Source: an uncultured Bacteroidota bacterium (GTDB lineage: Bacteria > Bacteroidota > Bacteroidia > UKL13-3). Taken from it: a stretch of DNA of 35,923 nucleotides. The notes beneath the pieces are model-generated. The model did no database searches, had not been told where the DNA came from, and saw only the letters and a list, made by a program, of their open reading frames with translations. Numbering within the stretch: position 1 is the first letter of the stretch; each line of letters begins with the position of its first letter. The translations under genes were made by a program, and so were the position numbers. Below, one piece after another: positions 27,815 through 35,923 of this stretch. Where the stretch lies: NCBI GenBank assembly GCA_903834625.1, contig CAILJQ010000294.1, positions 1 through 35,923 of the forward strand, given 5' to 3'.

Positions 27815-29159
27815 TACATATTATAAGAACAACAACAACAATCGGACATGGGTAATGTTGATGAATGTGTTTCTCTCTTTTTTTACCAAAGGAGGAACCG
27901 CAATTATCTCCATTTTGTTAGTACCCATTTTTCTGAAAATGTTAACCAAATCAGAATTTGGAGTATGGAATACTTTATCTACCATGATAAATTGGTTTTA
28001 TTTTTTAGATATCGGCTTAAGCAATGGATTTAAAAATTTATTTACCAGAGCTGTAGTTGAAGAAAATTTTTTATTGGCCAAGAAATATGTAAGTACCATT
28101 TATGCGATTCTATTGGTCATTTCACTTCTATTTATTGTTTGTTTTGAAGGAGCATTGCCCTACTTAAATTGGCAATCAATTTTAAATTTTGACACACTAA
28201 CTGTCCCTACTTTTAATTGGGTTATACAAGTAGTTTTTCTATCATTTGCATTTAAGTTAGCCCTAACCGTACTCAATACTACCCTGGTAGCAAACCAGCA
28301 ATTTTCTAAAGGAATGATTTTGGAGTTTATAAGCCAAGTTATCATCATTAGTTTTGCATATTTTATGCTTCAGAACAATATCAAATCCTTTTTTTTAATT
28401 GCAGTTATTTCATCGGTAACATCTGTTTCCATTACTTTTTTTGCCACATTTTATTTTTTTGGATTTGGAAATTTAAAGCCATATCGGCCATCTATTAAGT
28501 TGGTAGATTTAAGTTTGGTAAAAGAACTGTTTGGTAAAGGTGCGCAGTTTTTCATCATTCAAGTTGCCGTGTTGGTAACCTTTACGGGTAACAACCTTTT
28601 TATTGCACAGTTTTTTGGGCAAGAATCTGTTGCAGAATTTTCAGTATTAAGTAAATATTTTTCTATCCCTATCATGGGATTTATCTTGGTAATTGGTCCA
28701 TTTTGGTCGGGGTTTGCAGAGGCCTATTTCAAGAAAGATTTCAACTGGGTTAAGGTTTCTATCAAACGCTTGCTTCTTGTTTGGTCAGGTTTATTTTTTG
28801 TATTGATTTTGATGGTAGTTTTTTTCAAGGACATTTCTAAATTATGGGTAGGCGATTTGGAATTAATTAACCCTTCCTTGGTTTGGTTATATGCATTTTT
28901 TGTGTTGATAAATGCCTTTAATTCTATATTCTCTTATTTCCTAAACGGAGTTGGAGCAATCCGATTGCAATTGGTGTGGACTTTAATTACGGGCGTTTTT
29001 AGCATTCCATTATCCATCATATTATGCAGAATAGACGGGCTTGGCATGAGTGGGGTAATTATATCTAACCTTATATGTTTGTTGCCTGGCGCAATTATTG
29101 GCCCCCTCCAATACCTTAAAATTATCAATCAGAAAGCAACGGGAGTTTGGTTAAAGTAA
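27798..29159 (+). CDS. Wzx-like flippase (polysaccharide biosynthesis membrane protein)
   Basis: Multi-TM with 'FFTKGGTAIISILLVPIFLKMLTKSEFGVWNTLSTMINWFYFLDIGLSNGFKNLFTRAV', typical of the PST/MATE-type flippases. TTG start overlapping the previous gene, or ATG at 27857. Confidence 0.87.
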   Translation: MLQLINTYYKNNNNNRTWVMLMNVFLSFFTKGGTAIISILLVPIFLKMLTKSEFGVWNTLSTMINWFYFLDIGLSNGFKNLFTRAVVEENFLLAKKYVSTIYAILLVISLLFIVCFEGALPYLNWQSILNFDTLTVPTFNWVIQVVFLSFAFKLALTVLNTTLVANQQFSKGMILEFISQVIIISFAYFMLQNNIKSFFLIAVISSVTSVSITFFATFYFFGFGNLKPYRPSIKLVDLSLVKELFGKGAQFFIIQVAVLVTFTGNNLFIAQFFGQESVAEFSVLSKYFSIPIMGFILVIGPFWSGFAEAYFKKDFNWVKVSIKRLLLVWSGLFFVLILMVVFFKDISKLWVGDLELINPSLVWLYAFFVLINAFNSIFSYFLNGVGAIRLQLVWTLITGVFSIPLSIILCRIDGLGMSGVIISNLICLLPGAIIGPLQYLKIINQKATGVWLK

Positions 29160-29235
29160 CTCAACATATAGTTATAAATCATAGCGTATTTTTGTTATTT
29201 TACAATGGTGCAGTTTCTATCAATAACAAATTTGA

Positions 29236-30078
29236 ATGAGCGTTTCTAATAAATTACAACTTCCTTTGGTTACGGTAATATCCGTTTCGTATAATTCAGG
29301 TTTTGTGATGAATGAGACCATTGATAGCATCCTGAATTTAAATTACCCAAACCTTGAATTGATTATTGTAGACAACCTTTCTACCGATAATACCCGAGAA
29401 ATAGTTCAGCGCTATGGAGATAAGATTAATTTATTTGTTTCTGAGGCAGATGAAGGTCCCTATGATGCCATGAACAAGGGGATTAAACAAGCCTCTGGCG
29501 AATGGATTTGGTTCATGAATATGGGTGACAAAATTCCTAAACATGCAAATTTGTTGAATGAAATTTTTGAAGATGATCGCGCACAAGGGGTTTCTGTTAT
29601 TTATGGAAATACCAGAATTGTTGGTAGGAATAACCCTTTTTCTTTTTATTATTCTCCTGTCATCAAAGAAAATTTCAAGTTTGGTATACTTACACTCAAT
29701 CATCAATCGCTATTGTGTAAGAAAAGTTTATTCCTTGAATTTGGTTTGTTTGATGATAAAAGATTTAAAATAAAGGCCGATGCCTATTGGCTTACCAAAA
29801 TTGCTAATCATTTAAACGAAAATCAATTTAAGCATGTCAATTGTATCATGGCCGAATATGATGATTCAGGAATATCCGGCAGCACCCGAAATTTTAGCAA
29901 AATGTTCAGGGAAGATCAAATCATTGTGAAAGAATTTGGTTCAAACCGAGATTATATTTTGTTATACAGCAATCAAATAATCCTAAGATTTAGGCTCGCT
30001 TTATTATGGGTATTGCAAAAAAATAAATGGGTTTATGCTTATTATCGTAAGATCAAATATGCGCATGTTAAACCTTAA
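29236..30078 (+). CDS. Glycosyltransferase family 2
   Basis: 'LPLVTVISVSYNSGFVMNETIDSILNLNYPNLELIIVDNLSTDNTREIVQRYGDKINLFVSEADEGPYDAMNKGIKQASGEWIWFMNMGD'. Confidence 0.93.
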   Translation: MSVSNKLQLPLVTVISVSYNSGFVMNETIDSILNLNYPNLELIIVDNLSTDNTREIVQRYGDKINLFVSEADEGPYDAMNKGIKQASGEWIWFMNMGDKIPKHANLLNEIFEDDRAQGVSVIYGNTRIVGRNNPFSFYYSPVIKENFKFGILTLNHQSLLCKKSLFLEFGLFDDKRFKIKADAYWLTKIANHLNENQFKHVNCIMAEYDDSGISGSTRNFSKMFREDQIIVKEFGSNRDYILLYSNQIILRFRLALLWVLQKNKWVYAYYRKIKYAHVKP

Positions 30079-30089
30079 TTTGAAATAAT

Positions 30090-31043
30090 ATGTTTTCTGT
30101 CATTGTACCTTTATTCAATAAAGCAGACGCAGTTGTTTCTTGTATTGGTTCTATTCTTACGCAATCTTTTGAAGATTTTGAGATAATTGTGGTAGATAAC
30201 AATTCTACCGATGCTGGTGTGAAGCGGGTAGAGGAGGAGATACAAGATAAGCGTATCAAATTGGTTTATGAGAATAAACAAGGTGTTTCGTTTGCCCGAA
30301 ATTTTGGAGTAAGCCTCGCCCAATACAATTATATTTGTTTCATAGATGCAGATGATATATGGATGCCACATCACCTCGAGGAATTGAAAAAGTTAATTGA
30401 TCATTTTCCCGAGGCAAATTTATATTCCAATGCATACAAAATTGTTGAGACCAATGGCCTGGAAAGAAATACAGAGGCCATTTCTACCCAAACCAAACCT
30501 TATTGGTTCCCAGAATCCCAGTTTTTTGATTGTTTTATAAAGGCCGACATGCCCATTCATACCAACACTATTTGCATTCCAAAACATGTATTTGAGCAGG
30601 TTGGTGGATTTGATGTAACTATTACCTATGGCGAAGATGTTTTGTTATGGGCTAAAATATTTCTGCTTAAAAAAGTTTTGATTGGAAATTATATTGGAGC
30701 TGTTTACCAAAGAAACGCACAAAACAGATCAGATATACCTCATAAATTACTAAAGGAACTACCTGTTATAAAAAAGTATGAGGAGATTTATGGACAAAAT
30801 ACAGAATGGCAGAAGGCCTCAAAAAAATACAAGGCCTTTATCGCAAAACATTTATTCTTGACCTTAATGTCGAATATTAAAAATGGAACATTAAAGGATG
30901 CTCGGATTATTTTTTATGATGCCAGGATTTATGCCTTACATTCAAAATTAAGATTGTTTATAGCTGCTTGCCTTGCCTTTACTCCTGTGGTGTTAAGTAA
31001 ATTTCTTTTAAAGTTTCTCATGCGCCTTAATATGGTAAAATAA
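30090..31043 (+). CDS. Glycosyltransferase family 2
   Basis: 'MFSVIVPLFNKADAVVSCIGSILTQSFEDFEIIVVDNNSTDAGVKRVEEE...GVSFARNFGVSLAQYNYICFIDADDIW'. Confidence 0.93.
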   Translation: MFSVIVPLFNKADAVVSCIGSILTQSFEDFEIIVVDNNSTDAGVKRVEEEIQDKRIKLVYENKQGVSFARNFGVSLAQYNYICFIDADDIWMPHHLEELKKLIDHFPEANLYSNAYKIVETNGLERNTEAISTQTKPYWFPESQFFDCFIKADMPIHTNTICIPKHVFEQVGGFDVTITYGEDVLLWAKIFLLKKVLIGNYIGAVYQRNAQNRSDIPHKLLKELPVIKKYEEIYGQNTEWQKASKKYKAFIAKHLFLTLMSNIKNGTLKDARIIFYDARIYALHSKLRLFIAACLAFTPVVLSKFLLKFLMRLNMVK

Positions 31044-31045
31044 CA

Positions 31046-32107
31046 ATGGAAAATTTAGATACTCAAAAATTAAGGGTGGCTATGATTTTGCCTTCGTTAG
31101 ACCACAAAGGGCCAATTATTTTAGCAAGAAATATCACAAAGGCATTAAACCATGTGGTTGATTTTGAAATGTTCTATTTTGACCCTATTGTAGCCATGCA
31201 GTTTGAGGTGAAAACTACACAAATTTCATTCTTTCACCAGCCTGATTTTACCAAATTTGATTTGATTCATTGTCATATGCTAAGGCCAGATTTGTATGTG
31301 GTTTGGCATAAGTTATATAAGAAAAAAACCTTGGTTTCAACCCTACACCAATACATTGATGATGTATTACTTCACTCTTACAACAAACCCATCCAATGTT
31401 TTTTTGGCAATTTGTGGAAATTTGCCTTGTCAAGAATGGATGCAGTGGTTTGTATAAATAGTGATCAGACCGAATTTTATAGCAAGGAGAAGTTGAATAA
31501 TCACGTTCTTACCATTCATAATGGGGTTGAAGATGGAGAAGAGGTTCAAGTTCCTGAACTAGAAAGAATTTCGGAGATAAAGAGAAATTTCACCTTGATA
31601 GGTTCCCTCGCTATCATTCGAAAAATTAAAGGTATTGAACAAACATTTTTACTGTTATCCAAAAATCCTCACTTGTTTTATTTGCATATTGGCAATGGAG
31701 AAGATGAAGCATATTATGTTGCGCTAGCCAAAGAAATGGGAGTTGAGAATAGGGTATGGTTCTTAGGTTATAAGGAAAATCCAAAGAGTTACCTCAAACT
31801 CCTCGATTTGTATGTTGCCACTTCAAGATCTGAAGGTTTTGGTATGGCACTAGTTGAGGCAGTGGTTGCCAGGGTACCTGTTGCGTGTACCAAGATTCCT
31901 AGTTTTATGGAAATGTTTGCTTAATCTGAAGTTTGTTTTTTTGATTTAGATAACGTGGAATCAATGCAAAAGGCAGTAAATAAAGCCGTTTTGGATAAAA
32001 GTACCTTGGTTAAGCAAGCATATGAAAGATATCTTTCATCTTATTCCGTTGGAATTTTGGGTAGGAATTATTTAAGCCTTTATCAAAAATTGGCAGGAAG
32101 AACCTAG
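31046..32107 (+). pseudogene. Glycosyltransferase family 4 gene interrupted by an in-frame TAA at 31922-31924
   Basis: ORF 31046-31924 carries the GT4 E(x7)E region 'SRSEGFGMALVEAVVARVPVACTKIPSFMEMFA*'. The same frame continues for 60 sense codons to TAG at 32105-32107: SEVCFFDLDNVESMQKAVNKAVLDKSTLVKQAYERYLSSYSVGILGRNYLSLYQKLAGRT*, which reads as the usual GT4 C-terminal tail. Confidence 0.82.
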
Positions 32108-32118
32108 AAGATTAATTT

Positions 32119-32148
32119 TTGTGTATTATTCCCATTTATATATATTTG
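32119..32148 (+). promoter_or_regulatory. Bacteroidota-type promoter candidate internal to the exopolysaccharide cluster
   Basis: TTG (32119-32121), 19-bp spacer, TATATTTG (32141-32148), 40 bp upstream of the ATG at 32189. Confidence 0.5.
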
Positions 32149-32188
32149 ACGCTACAACTACTGAAAAGGTTGGTAGAAAACCTGTTTG

Positions 32189-32815
32189 ATGAAAGAATTA
32201 ATTAAAAAGTTTTTGCCTCAATTTATTTGGGACATACATATCAAAAGATTAAACCAAAAGCTTTATAACCAATGGTTGGCAAATAATTGCCCTGTACCAC
32301 CACCTCATTTGGCAAAACAAAAGGTTATTTCTAGTTATCAAGGCAAATATAAATGTGATACCCTTATTGAAACGGGTACTTATATGGGCGACATGATTCA
32401 AGCTCAGAAAGACAGATTTTCAAAAATAATTTCCATAGAACTGGGTGAACAGTTAGCGCTAAATGCCAGAAGAAGGTTTAAGAATTTTAATCACATTGAG
32501 ATTAAAATAGGAGATAGCGGTAAAGTTTTACCAGAAATCATGAAGTCAATTGAAACTCCTGCTTTGTTTTGGTTAGATGGTCACTATTCTGCAGGTATTA
32601 CTTCTAAGGGCGATAAAGACTGTCCTATTTACGAAGAATTGGATGCCATTTTTTCTGCAAAAAAATTAAACCATGTAATCTTAATTGATGACGCCCGCTG
32701 TTTTGATGGTACTGGCGATTATCCTACCATTTCAAACCTTGAAAAATATGTGCTGAACCGTAATCCAAATTATCATATGCAGGTTGAAACAGATGTTATT
32801 AGGTTTGTTTGCTAA
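32189..32815 (+). CDS. Class I SAM-dependent methyltransferase-like protein
   Basis: 'CDTLIETGTYMGDMIQAQKDRFSKIISIELGEQLALNARRRFKN...IKIGDSGKVLPEIMKSIETPALFWLDGHYSAGITSKGDKDCPIYEEL...HVILIDDARCF'. ATG at 32189 preferred to TTG at 32186. Confidence 0.7.
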   Translation: MKELIKKFLPQFIWDIHIKRLNQKLYNQWLANNCPVPPPHLAKQKVISSYQGKYKCDTLIETGTYMGDMIQAQKDRFSKIISIELGEQLALNARRRFKNFNHIEIKIGDSGKVLPEIMKSIETPALFWLDGHYSAGITSKGDKDCPIYEELDAIFSAKKLNHVILIDDARCFDGTGDYPTISNLEKYVLNRNPNYHMQVETDVIRFVC

Positions 32816-32834
32816 GGTTTAACCATGGTACCTT

Positions 32835-33638
32835 ATGATTATTTTAGCTACACCATATGGCCAAACCAGTAATAAGTTATTTCAATTTATTCATTTAGAT
32901 TCTTTCTGTAGGGAAAATAATTTAGTATTTAGCCACGTATATATGGAGGAGTTTAAGGATGTATATCCCCAGATTCCAATTACCAAGCCTTGTTTTCCGC
33001 AAAACATTTGGCTTAAACTTTTTTCTTCCTCGCGTTTGCTTACAAAATTGTTCTGTTTGAACCTAATTGATGAACAAAAAATAGAACAATATAAGAAGGT
33101 CTTCAAAGAATCTGAACACACGTTTTGTTACGGCTTTTTTTTTAGAAGTAAAGAAACAACCTTAAAATACAGAAACCTTTATCAAAAGATGTTTACTCCC
33201 AATTTTGATAAAATTAGTTTGGATCAAACTTGGTTGAAACGAGATTTTGACCAGCAAAAAATCGTTGCAATCCATATCAGAAGAGGCGATTATAAAGGCT
33301 TTGAAGGAGGGCGCTATTATTATTCAGACCAGGTTTATCTCTCTAAAATGAATGAAATTCAAGATATTCTTGGTCATAAGCCAAAATTCATCCTATTCAC
33401 CAATGATGCTGATTTAAATTTAAATGAATATTTAAAACAATTTTCCAATCAAGTAAGCCTATCTAAGAACAGCGTGGCAGTTGATCATTACCTACTTTCA
33501 AAGACTGATTATATCATTGGTCCACCAAGCACATTCACCCTTTGGGCTAGTTATATAGGAGAGGTGAAGTTGTATCAAATTGAGGATCCAACAGAAAAAG
33601 TGGACCTCTCTCAATTTTTCATCAATAACGGATTTTAG
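32835..33638 (+). CDS. GT11-like (alpha-1,2-fucosyltransferase-type) glycosyltransferase
   Basis: Contains HIRRGDY motif ('IVAIHIRRGDYKGFEGGRYYYSDQVYLSKMNEI'), 'FTNDAD' and 'DYIIGPPSTFTLWASYIG' as in GT11 enzymes. Confidence 0.65.
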   Translation: MIILATPYGQTSNKLFQFIHLDSFCRENNLVFSHVYMEEFKDVYPQIPITKPCFPQNIWLKLFSSSRLLTKLFCLNLIDEQKIEQYKKVFKESEHTFCYGFFFRSKETTLKYRNLYQKMFTPNFDKISLDQTWLKRDFDQQKIVAIHIRRGDYKGFEGGRYYYSDQVYLSKMNEIQDILGHKPKFILFTNDADLNLNEYLKQFSNQVSLSKNSVAVDHYLLSKTDYIIGPPSTFTLWASYIGEVKLYQIEDPTEKVDLSQFFINNGF

Positions 33639-33687
33639 TTGATTTAATTTTCAAGATTGTTTTGAGATAATTAAATTTACCTGATAC

Positions 33688-34506
33688 ATGACGCCACCTA
33701 TTAAAATTAGTTTTTCTCTTGTAATTTATAAACACAGTTATAGTCAAATTGCAGAACTCCTTGATTCTATTCAAAAGGTAAAATTAGATGCGCGAATATT
33801 TGTAGTTGACAATTCTCCTACTGATAAATTTCAAACGCAAATACCACCTGATAGCAAGATAGAATATATCATAGCAGGTAAAAATTTAGGTTATGGTTCA
33901 GGGCATAATTTAGTCATCAGAAAACTATTGAATTGGTCAGATTACCATGTTGTGTTGAACCCAGATATTTTGGTTACTGAGGAAACCATTTTGGCCATGG
34001 TGAATTATATTGATAAGCACCCCAATATTGGCTTATTAATGCCTAAGGTTTTATATCCAAGTGGCGAGATTCAATATTTGTGTAAACGTTTTCCAACACC
34101 CTTTGATTTAATCATGCGAAGGTTTATCCCAAGTTTTCTTGCAGCAAATTTGAAGGAACGGATGAACAGGTATGAACTGAAACATAAAGATTATAACCAA
34201 AGCATGGAAGTGCCTAATTTATCTGGTTGTTTCATGTTGTTAAGAACAGAGGTGTTACGCATTGTTGGAGTTTTTGATGAAAGATTTTTTATGTATTTAG
34301 AAGATACCGACCTCAGCAGAAGGATTAACATGCAATTTCAAACCATGTATTACCCCGAAGTAAGTATCATTCATCAATACGAAAAAGGCTCCTATAAAAA
34401 TCTACGCTTATTAAAATATCATATAGTTTCTGCCTTCAAGTATTTCAATAAATATGGTTGGTTTTTTGATACGGTTCGAAGCACAATTAATAGGAGGTAT
34501 AACTGA
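33688..34506 (+). CDS. Glycosyltransferase family 2 (rhamnosyltransferase/WbbL-like)
   Basis: 'IFVVDNSPTDKF...IIAGKNLGYGSGHNLVIRKLL...HVVLNPDILVTEETILAMVNYIDKHPNIGLLMPKVLYPSGEIQYLCKRFPTPFDLIMRR...LSGCFMLLRTEVLRIVGVFDERFFMYLEDTDLSRRI'. Confidence 0.92.
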   Translation: MTPPIKISFSLVIYKHSYSQIAELLDSIQKVKLDARIFVVDNSPTDKFQTQIPPDSKIEYIIAGKNLGYGSGHNLVIRKLLNWSDYHVVLNPDILVTEETILAMVNYIDKHPNIGLLMPKVLYPSGEIQYLCKRFPTPFDLIMRRFIPSFLAANLKERMNRYELKHKDYNQSMEVPNLSGCFMLLRTEVLRIVGVFDERFFMYLEDTDLSRRINMQFQTMYYPEVSIIHQYEKGSYKNLRLLKYHIVSAFKYFNKYGWFFDTVRSTINRRYN

Positions 34507-35279
34507 TGAAAGTATCTGTTATTACCGTAGTGTTTTCTAACCATGCCTCTATCCATGATGCCATTAACTCAGTATTATCACAGCGAAATGTAGATATTGA
34601 ATATATTGTGGTAGATGGCGGTTCAAAAGATGGAACAGTTGAGGCGGTTTTGTCCTTTGGTGATAAGATTTCAAAGTTTATTTCTGAACCAGATGAAGGC
34701 GTTTACTTTGCTTTAAATAAAGGTATTGCCATGGCAACAGGTGAGATAATTGCCCTCTTGCATTCTGATGATTTTTATGCACATCCTTGGGTTTTATCAC
34801 AGGTAGTAGAAGCATTTGAACAAACACAATGTGATGCAGTTTATTCAAACTTGTATTATGTAAAAGGTTCGAACCCAAACAAGATTGTTCGCTTATGGGA
34901 TTCTGGCGATTACCAGAAGAAAGAGTTTTACAATGGGTGGATGCCGCCACACCCTGCCTTCTTCTCTCGAAGAGATGTGTATAATAGGTTTGGTGGGTTT
35001 AATACACAGCTTAAAAGTGCGGCAGATTATGAACTCATGTTGCGCTTGATTTTTAAGAACAATATCAAAGTACATTATATCCCCAAATTTTTTGTCATGA
35101 TGCGAACGGGTGGCGCCAGTAATCGCTCTTTGTGGAATAGGTTAAAAGCCAATATAGAAGACAGGAAAGCATGGCAAATAAACGGCTTAACCCCCAAATG
35201 GTACACCCTTTTATTGAAGCCTTTGGTGAAATTATTTCAATACCGCTTTTTTAGTTATTTTCGACCCGATAAATCTTGA
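34506..35279 (+). CDS. Glycosyltransferase family 2
   Basis: 'MKVSVITVVFSNHASIHDAINSVLSQRNVDIEYIVVDGGSKDGTVEAVLSFGDKISKFISEPDEGVYFALNKGIAMATGEIIALLHSDDFY'. Confidence 0.93.
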   Translation: MKVSVITVVFSNHASIHDAINSVLSQRNVDIEYIVVDGGSKDGTVEAVLSFGDKISKFISEPDEGVYFALNKGIAMATGEIIALLHSDDFYAHPWVLSQVVEAFEQTQCDAVYSNLYYVKGSNPNKIVRLWDSGDYQKKEFYNGWMPPHPAFFSRRDVYNRFGGFNTQLKSAADYELMLRLIFKNNIKVHYIPKFFVMMRTGGASNRSLWNRLKANIEDRKAWQINGLTPKWYTLLLKPLVKLFQYRFFSYFRPDKS

Positions 35280-35283
35280 GTAT

Positions 35284-35691
35284 ATGAGCATTCATTCAAA
35301 TAAAGCACCAGAGCCAGTAGGCCACTACCCACATGCACGTAGGGTTGGAAATTTATTGTTTTTAAGTGGGGTAGGTCCGCGTGAAAAGGGTACAAAAATA
35401 ATTCCTGGGGTTGAGCTCGATGCCAATGGAAAAATTGTAAGTTATGATATTGAAAAACAATGTCGATCCGTATTTAACAATATCAAAAATATACTCGAAG
35501 ATAGTGGCAGCTCTTGGGAAAACATTGTAGATGTTACCGTTTTTCTAACCAATATGAAAGATGATTTTCCAACCTACAACAAATTATGGGCTGAATACTT
35601 TGCCATTGATCCTCCTTGCAGAACTACGCTAGAGATCAATTGCCTTCCAACACCTATTGCTATAGAATTAAAGGTAATTGCAACAATCTAA
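35284..35691 (+). CDS. RidA/YjgF family protein, 2-aminomuconate deaminase-like
   Basis: 'GHYPHARRVGNLLFLSGVGPREKGTKIIPGVELDANGKIVSYDIEKQCRSVFNNIKNILEDSGSSWENIVDVTVFLTNMKDDFPTYNKLWAEYF...PCRTTLEINCLPTPIAIELKVIATI'. Confidence 0.85.
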   Translation: MSIHSNKAPEPVGHYPHARRVGNLLFLSGVGPREKGTKIIPGVELDANGKIVSYDIEKQCRSVFNNIKNILEDSGSSWENIVDVTVFLTNMKDDFPTYNKLWAEYFAIDPPCRTTLEINCLPTPIAIELKVIATI

Positions 35692-35700
35692 CTAGGTTGG

Positions 35701-35923
35701 TTATAAGCTTAGGTCTATAACAAACCTATATTTGATATCATTCTTAAGCATGCGCTCATAGGCCTCATTAATTTGCGATAATGCAATGATTTCTACATCT
35801 GAATGAATATTGTGTTCAGCACAAAAATCAAGCATCTCTTGCGTTTCTTTGGTGCCTCCAATGCCAGAACCTGATAGACTTCTACGTTTGCTAATCACAC
35901 TTCTGTGACTAAATGGTACCATT
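35701..35923 (-). CDS. Zinc-dependent alcohol dehydrogenase (partial, C-terminal end only)
   Basis: '[69 protein letters not shown]', typical C-terminus of NAD(P)-dependent zinc ADHs; runs off the window end. Confidence 0.85.
   Translation of the reverse strand, partial: MVPFSHRSVISKRRSLSGSGIGGTKETQEMLDFCAEHNIHSDVEIIALSQINEAYERMLKNDIKYRFVIDLSL

Noticed and set aside
29187-29194. TATTTTTG as a -7 element before the first GT2 gene
   Set aside because: No TTG at suitable spacing (nearest upstream is about 37 bp away); may be chance in AT-rich DNA.
1-35923. CRISPR arrays, tRNA/rRNA genes, transposases, phage genes, toxin-antitoxin or defence systems
   Set aside because: No direct repeat array, tRNA-like cloverleaf, transposase/integrase motif or defence-protein signature noticed on reading; an automated scan would be needed to exclude small RNAs.

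Overview
The window is a low-GC segment with Bacteroidota hallmarks: SusC/SusD proteins, a type IX secretion (T9SS) C-terminal sorting domain, and TTG-N17-23-TAnnTTTG promoter-like motifs. It contains, left to right: (i) the start of a minus-strand grpE cut by the window edge, which is missing from the ORF track; (ii) a tightly packed minus-strand operon of a large TPR protein, a plug-less outer-membrane barrel, MurA with Asp in place of the fosfomycin-target Cys, and a TlpA-like thioredoxin-fold protein lacking the CxxC; (iii) a YdeI/OmpD-associated protein and an ArsC/Spx-like protein; (iv) an alpha-glucan-type polysaccharide utilization locus: GH97, a T9SS-secreted multi-module putative starch-binding protein with no catalytic domain, SusC, SusD, a lipoprotein and a secreted two-repeat protein; (v) a PAP2 phosphatase plus a GT39/ArnT-like transferase, convergent with a TonB-dependent receptor; (vi) a Wzx/Wzy-type exopolysaccharide cluster: OPX/Wza, Wzz, Wzy, Wzx, four GT2, one GT4 interrupted by an in-frame TAA, a methyltransferase-like protein and a GT11-like enzyme; (vii) a RidA/2-aminomuconate deaminase-like gene and the end of a zinc alcohol dehydrogenase. 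I found no CRISPR array, RNA gene or transposase. The best leads are the nonsense-interrupted GT4 with a promoter-like motif just downstream, the hybrid Sus/T9SS glucan locus, and the TPR-barrel-MurA-TlpA operon. I did not find a convincing wholly new defence or mobile system. All family calls come from reading motifs by eye, with no database search.
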